Assembly: GCA_018672285.1 (NCBI GenBank)
Contig: JABHGC010000225.1
Location: forward strand, 71,153-108,484
Direction of reading: 5' to 3'
DNA length: 37,332 bases
DNA from: Methylococcales bacterium
GTDB taxonomy: Bacteria; Pseudomonadota; Gammaproteobacteria; JABHGC01
The position numbers were made by a program, and so were the translations under genes. This document shows, one piece after another, positions 32,662 through 37,332 of this stretch; the first letter of the stretch is position 1, and each line of letters starts with the position of its first letter. The notes beneath the pieces were generated by a model. That model saw only the letters and a list, made by a program, of their open reading frames with translations. It made no database searches and had not been told where the DNA came from.

Positions 32662-34251
32662 ATGGAATTTGATCACGATATACTAATTATTGGCAGTGGT
32701 GCCGCAGGCTTAAGCTTGGCCTTGAAAATGGCCAGCTATGGCCGAGTGGCGGTGCTCGCTAAGAGTGACTTAACCGACACCAACACCATGCAAGCACAAG
32801 GTGGAATCTCAGCCGTGCTCGGCGGTACAGACTCCCTAGAGTCCCATGTTGATGACACCATTAATGCAGGTGCCGGCCTCTGCCACCAAGCAATCGTTGA
32901 GCGCGTTGTCGCTCAAGGTAAAACCTGTATTGAAAACTTAATTGATATCGGCGTCCCTTTTACCAAAGAAACGAACAACCGTGATTACGCCTACCACCTA
33001 ACCAAAGAAGGTGGCCACAGTAATCGTCGCGTCATTCATGCAGCCGATGCCACAGGCCAAGCCGTTGAATGCTCGCTGCTCAGTCGGGTACAAAAGCACA
33101 CCAACATTGATTTATTTGAACACGCCATTGCCATTGACATTATCCAAGGGCAAAAACTTGGGCTTGATAACAACCGCAGTTATGGTGTGTATGCCTTGCA
33201 AAAAGACACCGGAAAAGTCGTCGTTTATAAAGCCAAGTACACGATCTTATGCACTGGTGGCACGAGCAAAGTCTACCTTTACACCAGTAACCCAGACGTT
33301 GCCACGGGTGATGGCGTGGCCATGGCTTGGCGTGCAGGTTGCCGAGTTGGCAACATGGAATTCATCCAATTTCACCCAACCTGTCTTTACCACCCACAAG
33401 CAAAGTCCTTTTTAGTGACAGAAGCCGTTCGCGGTGAAGGTGGCCATTTAGTCTTACCTGATGGCAGTCGTTTCATGCACAAATTTGACGAGCGTGGTGA
33501 GCTGGCCCCTAGAGACATCGTGGCACGCGCAATAGACCATGAGATGAAACGCCTAGGTATCGAGTGTGTCTACCTTGATATTAGCCACAAATCAGCAGAC
33601 TTCATCATCCAGCATTTCCCCACCATTTTTGCCAAATGCCAACAATTTGGCATCGATATCACCACAGACAGAATTCCAGTCGTGCCCGCAGCTCACTACA
33701 CCTGTGGTGGCGTATTAGTCAATGAACACGGCCAAACAGATATTGATGGCTTATATGCCATTGGTGAAGTTGCTTTTACCGGGCTACATGGTGCCAACCG
33801 AATGGCAAGCAACTCCCTATTGGAATGTTTAGCCTACGCACAATTTGCCAGCGACCATATTATTCAAGCCCTAAAACAAAGCAATATTACCCTACCAAGC
33901 ATACCCGCGTGGGATGAAAGTAAAGTCACCGATTCTGATGAGGAAGTCGTGGTCTCCCACAATTGGGATGAGTTGCGGCGGTTTATGTGGGATTACGTTG
34001 GCATTGTCCGAACCAACAAGAGGCTAGAACGTGCTAAGCGACGAGTGGACTTATTAAAGCTAGAAATATCTGAATACTACAGTCACTTTAGAGTCACCAA
34101 TGATTTACTGGAACTGCGTAATTTAGTCACCGTCGCAGATTTAATCATCTGCTCTGCACTTGAAAGACATGAGAGTCGTGGACTACATCATACCTTAGAT
34201 TACCCTGAGCGGCGGGACGAGCTTCAAGATACGATTTTAACACCTAAATAA
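32662..34251 (+). CDS. nadB: L-aspartate oxidase
   Basis: 529-aa flavoprotein that oxidises L-aspartate to iminoaspartate, the first step of de novo NAD synthesis; NadA uses the product. The FAD-binding GSGAAGLSLAL begins at residue 11, followed by QAQGGISAVLGG, HTKEGGH-type substrate loop (LTKEGGHSNRR), EFIQFHPTC, EAVRGEGG, YTCGGVLVNEHGQT and GLHGANRMASNSLLE, all family signatures shared with fumarate reductase-like enzymes. The ATG at 32662 gives the usual family length. The frame is open back to 32416, but that region is the rpoE/nadB promoter interval and part of rpoE. Confidence 0.96.
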   Translation: MEFDHDILIIGSGAAGLSLALKMASYGRVAVLAKSDLTDTNTMQAQGGISAVLGGTDSLESHVDDTINAGAGLCHQAIVERVVAQGKTCIENLIDIGVPFTKETNNRDYAYHLTKEGGHSNRRVIHAADATGQAVECSLLSRVQKHTNIDLFEHAIAIDIIQGQKLGLDNNRSYGVYALQKDTGKVVVYKAKYTILCTGGTSKVYLYTSNPDVATGDGVAMAWRAGCRVGNMEFIQFHPTCLYHPQAKSFLVTEAVRGEGGHLVLPDGSRFMHKFDERGELAPRDIVARAIDHEMKRLGIECVYLDISHKSADFIIQHFPTIFAKCQQFGIDITTDRIPVVPAAHYTCGGVLVNEHGQTDIDGLYAIGEVAFTGLHGANRMASNSLLECLAYAQFASDHIIQALKQSNITLPSIPAWDESKVTDSDEEVVVSHNWDELRRFMWDYVGIVRTNKRLERAKRRVDLLKLEISEYYSHFRVTNDLLELRNLVTVADLIICSALERHESRGLHHTLDYPERRDELQDTILTPK

Positions 34252-34292
34252 GCTTTTAAATTTTTTACTGTCACGGTTATTCACCCCCTAAT

Positions 34293-35015
34293 TCACAGTA
34301 TGATTGAGCGCACATAACGTACAAAATGCGCCAACAATTGATTTGACTCTGGCGTTTCCTCAGCTGAGTCGATCACTTCCTGTAAATGGGCATCGTCATT
34401 AGTATAGTGCGCTTTATACACAGTTAAACGTTCCACCAACGTGTGCTTATCGACCTCTGGATGAAATTGAAATGCCCAAAAAGGTTTTTCTTTAACCTTA
34501 AAAGCATGCACACACTCTGTGGTATAGGCCAATTGCTCACAACACTCAGGAAGAGTCACTGCTTTTTCTTGATGCACAGAAACAGCTAAAAAACCTTCTT
34601 TTGCCATTTTCATGACAGGGTCAATTTTTGCAGCTTGTGTTAACTGAATAGGAATAGTCCCCATTTCATAATTCAGCCTATCTCGGATAATGGTGCCACC
34701 CAACGCTAAAACAGCTAACTGAAAACCAAAACAGGAACAAAATACAGGCTTATTTACTTCAATACAGACCTGTAATAATTGTTGAATTTCGGTGACAAAA
34801 GGATATTGTTCAGTTTCTAACACACTGGCCTCACTGGCACCACCAACCATGACTAAGTCATAGTCATTAACCATTTGAGGTGAAAAGCTAGGCGTAGAAA
34901 ATACGTTAAGAATGGCAAAATCAGTCACTGAAAGCTCACTATAGCAGGCAAAACTATTGAGCTCTTCCAGCCGAACTTTCTCATCTTCTCTAATCTGAAT
35001 TAACAGGCACTTCAT
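34293..35015 (-). CDS. Class I glutamine amidotransferase-like protein
   Basis: 240 aa, cytoplasmic. The triad of class I glutamine amidotransferases is visible: nucleophile Cys95 in CSCFGFQLA, then His185 and Glu187 in FQFHPEVD; VMVGGASEAS forms an oxyanion-side loop. The usual G-x-C-x-G is CSCFG here, so the first Gly is replaced. No synthetase domain follows, so it resembles stand-alone YfeJ/GuaA-like amidotransferases, whose substrates vary (peptidase C26-like). It lies 31 bases after ygfX in the same direction, possibly in the same transcript. Confidence 0.82.
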   Translation of the reverse strand: MKCLLIQIREDEKVRLEELNSFACYSELSVTDFAILNVFSTPSFSPQMVNDYDLVMVGGASEASVLETEQYPFVTEIQQLLQVCIEVNKPVFCSCFGFQLAVLALGGTIIRDRLNYEMGTIPIQLTQAAKIDPVMKMAKEGFLAVSVHQEKAVTLPECCEQLAYTTECVHAFKVKEKPFWAFQFHPEVDKHTLVERLTVYKAHYTNDDAHLQEVIDSAEETPESNQLLAHFVRYVRSIIL

Positions 35016-35046
35016 GTCTAAAACCTATGCAAACATCACGATGGTG

Positions 35047-35493
35047 TTACGGTAAAACGCTATTGGTTGATTTTTTCTGAGCATGCAGTAAAGACAAAGA
35101 GCGACGTTGTAATGTTGTTAAACGGCCATGCCAAATGAAATAAGGAAATTGAACATACTGATACCGAATACTCACCACTGTTAATATATTGGGAAAGCCT
35201 GTGGTCGTACATTCTAATGACTGCAAGGTGTTTTGTGCTACGTCCAAATAAAACCAGCCTTGCTTCGCTGAATATTCAAGCACTGCAATTTTAGACCAAA
35301 CCTTATGCCATATCGCTGCAAATAAAACGACCAGCAACAGTAATACAGCAAAAATACCACTTCGCCACACTAAAGCCAGATCATACCACCAAATACTCGA
35401 GCTTAATCCTATAGGAAAAAGCCCATAAATTAGCCAAATTTGACACAACTGGATTTGTATCGAAACAGGAGATACGAATGAATGGGGCATCAA
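35047..35493 (-). CDS. ygfX: YgfX (CptA) family inner-membrane protein
   Basis: 148 aa with two N-terminal hydrophobic segments (about 17-33 and 47-64) and a cytoplasmic beta-rich end (WFYLDVAQNTLQSLECTT). It overlaps the sdhE stop by four bases (ATGA). The sdhE-ygfX (cptBA) pair is conserved in gammaproteobacteria; YgfX was described as a toxin acting on FtsZ and MreB, though later work linked the locus to flavinylation and respiration. Sequence conservation is low, so the call rests on size, topology and position. Confidence 0.7.
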   Translation of the reverse strand: MMPHSFVSPVSIQIQLCQIWLIYGLFPIGLSSSIWWYDLALVWRSGIFAVLLLLVVLFAAIWHKVWSKIAVLEYSAKQGWFYLDVAQNTLQSLECTTTGFPNILTVVSIRYQYVQFPYFIWHGRLTTLQRRSLSLLHAQKKSTNSVLP

Positions 35494-35735
35494 ACAGACA
35501 TATTACGAATTTCTTGCACCATTTTATTGTCACTTTGAGCAGGAGGTGACTCATTACCTAAGCACCACTCAAGTAATGTTTGATCAGCATTTTCTAGCAG
35601 CAAAGCAAATTGTGTTTTTTTATCCAGACTCATACTTTGATATTGCTGATCTAAGTATTCTTGTAAAATATGGTCAAGCTCCAACATACCACGCCGACAT
35701 TGCCATCTCAGCCTTGAATAACTTGTGTCTTCCAT
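35490..35735 (-). CDS. sdhE: FAD assembly factor SdhE (YgfY/CptB)
   Basis: 81 aa from the ATG at 35733-35735, preceded by AGGAG seven bases upstream. The small five-helix fold is recognised from RLRWQCRRGMLELDHIL, which contains the RGMxELD flavinylation motif, and from FALLLENADQTLLEWCLG. It attaches FAD to SdhA. The frame runs upstream to 35801 but has no family residues there. It lies about 740 bases from sdhB, which encodes another part of succinate dehydrogenase. Confidence 0.93.
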   Translation of the reverse strand: MEDTSYSRLRWQCRRGMLELDHILQEYLDQQYQSMSLDKKTQFALLLENADQTLLEWCLGNESPPAQSDNKMVQEIRNMSV

Positions 35736-35882
35736 GAGCACTCCTAAAACTCCCCTAACGCTAAAACCATGCGACTTCGTATATTGTCTCACAATAGTCA
35801 CCGTTTAAGCGGTCATTTTTACTAGTGACTAAATTGCAGGCGAAAAGCCAAAATATCTATTTTAATATATTACAATATTCCA

Positions 35883-35912
35883 TTGCAATATATTGTATTA
35901 GCTGCGTATAAT
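35883..35912 (+). promoter_or_regulatory. Sigma-70 promoter of the lipoprotein gene
   Basis: TTGCAA (35883-35888), 18-base spacer, perfect TATAAT (35907-35912). An A/T-rich inverted repeat (ACAATAT...ATATTGT, about 35868-35896) overlaps the -35 region and may bind a regulator. The gap between sdhE and the lipoprotein gene (35736-35961) otherwise holds no gene. Confidence 0.6.
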
Positions 35913-35961
35913 TTACCCAATATTACCTCTAACTCTTTATCATTTTCAAAGGATTGTTAAA

Positions 35962-36384
35962 ATGACTCAGAAAAACGTGTTAACCCTTGCTATTAGCTTA
36001 ACCCTTGCAGCCACATTAGTAGGTTGTGACTCTACTACTGAAACCACCACAGAAACAGCACCTCAAGCCACTGAAAGCACAACAGTTGAGACCGCACCTG
36101 CGGTTGAAGCCGTAGCCCCAGTTGTAGAAACGACTGAGCCTACAGCGCAGGAAGAGACAAAGCCTGCAGCGGAAGAATCCACTACACCAGCAGAGCCTGC
36201 GGCTGAAGCGGCAATACCTGCTGAACCTGCAACAGAAACCCCTGCTGAAACCTCTGAGTCAGAAACGGAAGCACCTGCTGTCGTCACTGAAGAAATGACA
36301 CCAACTGAGCCTGCTGCAGAGCCAGCAGAAGTCATTGAACAAGCTAAAGCGGTTGAAACAGCCACTGACGTTAGCGGTTCATAA
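35962..36384 (+). CDS. Low-complexity acidic lipoprotein
   Basis: 140 aa. A type II signal peptide ends in the lipobox LVGC (Cys22), so the protein is lipid-anchored. The mature part is almost wholly Glu, Thr, Ala, Pro, Ser and Val in irregular short repeats (TAPxxE, PAEPA, ETxAP), with no aromatic residues, and should be disordered and strongly acidic. AAAGGA lies before the ATG, a promoter upstream and a strong terminator downstream, so it is a stand-alone, apparently well-expressed gene. No homologous domain recognised; a spacer or cell-surface role is possible. Confidence 0.75.
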   Translation: MTQKNVLTLAISLTLAATLVGCDSTTETTTETAPQATESTTVETAPAVEAVAPVVETTEPTAQEETKPAAEESTTPAEPAAEAAIPAEPATETPAETSESETEAPAVVTEEMTPTEPAAEPAEVIEQAKAVETATDVSGS

Positions 36385-36405
36385 GTCATCAGCTACCGAC
36401 TAGAC

Positions 36406-36450
36406 AATAGAAGGCGCGTTACCTTTAGGTAATGCGCCTTCTATTTTTAT
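36406..36450. terminator. Strong bidirectional intrinsic terminator
   Basis: An 18-base stem (36406-36423 with 36428-36445, one G-U pair) around a 4-base loop, followed by a T-run. It lies between the converging lipoprotein gene and sdhB and would end both. Confidence 0.9.
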
Positions 36451-36476
36451 GCGACATTCACACTACAAATGTCAAC

Positions 36477-37172
36477 TTAAACAGACCGTTTCAACATCAA
36501 CTCTTTAATTTTGCCAATCGCCTCGGTCGGGTTTAATTTTTTCGGACACACATTCACGCAGTTCATAATGGTATGGCAGCGAAATAACGCAAATGGCCCT
36601 TCTAAATCATCCAAACGCTCATCTGTCGCTTGATCACGGGTGTCTGCCAAAAAACGCCACGCTTGCAATAGCGCAGCAGGCCCTCTAAATTTATCTGGGT
36701 TCCACCAAAAGGAAGGACAAGACGTTGAGCAACAGCCACACATAATGCACTCATATAAACCATCTAACTTGTCTCGGTCCTCAGGGCTTTGTAAATGTTC
36801 AACCTCAGGTTCAGCATCATTACGCGTCAAATACGGTTTTACCGCTCGATATTGGTCATAAAAATCAGACATATCAACGACCAAATCTCGAATCACCGGA
36901 CGCCCAGGCAATGGATTAATCACCACAGGCTCAGATAACGTTTCAATGGGCGTAATACACGCTAGGCCATTAGTACCATTGATATTCATACCGTCAGAGC
37001 CACAAACGCCCTCACCACAAGATTTTCTTAAAGACAAGGTAGGGTCTAACTCTTTAATCCGCAATAAAGCTTCCAGCAGCATGGTACCAGGCTCTACATT
37101 GTCAAGTTCATAGTCCTGCATTCTAGGCTTTTCATCTGCATCAGGATCGTAACGGAAAATTGAAAATTTCAT
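36477..37172 (-). CDS. sdhB: Succinate dehydrogenase iron-sulfur subunit
   Basis: 231 aa from the ATG at 37170-37172; a TTG at 37184 adds four residues and is less likely. The N-terminal [2Fe-2S] domain has SCGEGVCGSDG and LAC. The C-terminal domain has CIMCGCCSTSCPS and CHTIMNCVNVCPKKLNP for the [4Fe-4S] and [3Fe-4S] clusters. It carries electrons from SdhA to ubiquinone in the membrane. In most operons sdhA precedes sdhB directly; here an insertion element's transposase end lies about 30 bases upstream instead. Confidence 0.96.
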   Translation of the reverse strand: MKFSIFRYDPDADEKPRMQDYELDNVEPGTMLLEALLRIKELDPTLSLRKSCGEGVCGSDGMNINGTNGLACITPIETLSEPVVINPLPGRPVIRDLVVDMSDFYDQYRAVKPYLTRNDAEPEVEHLQSPEDRDKLDGLYECIMCGCCSTSCPSFWWNPDKFRGPAALLQAWRFLADTRDQATDERLDDLEGPFALFRCHTIMNCVNVCPKKLNPTEAIGKIKELMLKRSV

Positions 37173-37194
37173 AGTATGACTCAATATTTAGTTT

Positions 37195-37332
37195 TCCTGA
37201 ATTCAAGTCATAAGTGCATGACCGGTTAAATTTTCTTGTTTAATGCCAGTGAGCTCTTCAAAAGCCTCATAAGGTGTTTTGTAGCCTAAGCATTTTCTTG
37301 GCCGGCTATTTAATTTGTGAACTGCCGCGAAC
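37195..37332 (-). mobile_element. IS30-family insertion element, one end
   Basis: The transposase frame closes within 31 bases of sdhB. In IS30 relatives the transposase stop often lies inside or next to the terminal inverted repeat, so the element boundary probably falls near 37195-37205 (GCACTTATGACTTGAATTC on the minus strand). The exact border and target duplication cannot be seen without the other end. Confidence 0.65.
37203..37332 (-). CDS. IS30-family transposase, C-terminal fragment at window edge
   Basis: The frame enters from the right edge and stops at TGA (37203-37205). Its last about 42 residues include AAVHKLNSRPRKCLGYKTPY and EAFEELTG, the C-terminal signature of IS30-type DDE transposases (LNxRPRKxLGYKTPxE). 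The rest of the gene is outside the window, so intactness is unknown. Confidence 0.8.
   Translation of the reverse strand, partial: FAAVHKLNSRPRKCLGYKTPYEAFEELTGIKQENLTGHALMT

Noticed and set aside
36063..36389. Open 108-codon frame opposite the lipoprotein gene, rich in Ala, Ser, Val and Gly
   Set aside because: It mirrors the Glu/Thr/Ala/Pro-rich coding sequence on the other strand; no ribosome site or independent promoter, so a shadow frame.
1..37332. CRISPR arrays, tRNA or rRNA genes, prophage or plasmid origins
   Set aside because: No regularly spaced repeats, tRNA-like cloverleafs or replication genes were seen while reading the window.

Overview
The window looks like chromosomal DNA of a gammaproteobacterium of fairly low GC content. 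The evidence is a set of housekeeping neighbourhoods: an rpoE-rseA-rseB-rseC-degP/mucD operon (the algU-mucABCD layout of Pseudomonas) divergent from nadB; sdhE-ygfX near sdhB; trpS-scpA-scpB-rluB; rnm(yciV)-yciO; and yciB-yciI. The genus cannot be fixed from the sequence alone. Thiotrichales or Piscirickettsiaceae-like marine bacteria are a guess only.

Layout. 1-3045 (+): the 3' part of an imelysin-like gene, an integral-membrane sterol-desaturase/fatty-acid-hydroxylase family protein and a periplasmic di-haem cytochrome c peroxidase. 3189-3866 (+): an FkpA/Mip-type FKBP isomerase behind a good sigma-E-type promoter. 3911-11211 (-): an accessory-looking block with an outer-membrane beta-barrel-like protein, two large paralogous membrane-anchored pseudokinases with periplasmic repeats, and an unrecognised 221-aa protein. 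11406-18254: a histidine phosphatase, a small secreted Cys protein, an RND pump whose permease carries an unusual TPR-like tail, its adaptor, and a divergent TolC-type gene. 18479-19837 (+): a diguanylate cyclase and a lone domain resembling the N-terminus of Ycf46-type AAA ATPases.

19865-25134 (-): rluB, scpB, scpA, trpS, yciO and rnm, covering rRNA modification, chromosome condensation, tRNA charging and RNA processing. 25210-27659 (+): a gene interrupted by one in-frame amber codon, then yciB, yciI and a parvulin-type isomerase. 27656-28303 (-): a conserved small protein and ftsB. 28561-32454 (-): the envelope-stress operon. 32662-34251 (+): nadB. 34293-35735 (-): a glutamine amidotransferase-like gene, ygfX and sdhE. 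35962-36384 (+): a low-complexity lipoprotein with its own promoter and terminator. 36477-37172 (-): sdhB, with the end of an IS30-family transposase immediately upstream, where sdhA would be expected.

The window is rich in envelope functions (sigma-E circuit, two periplasmic isomerases, DegP/MucD, RND/TolC pump). The best candidate for an undescribed system is the block around the two tandem pseudokinases. Both lack the HRD and DFG aspartates, both carry periplasmic PxGDN repeats, both end in the same FGTF peptide, and they lie downstream of a beta-barrel gene.
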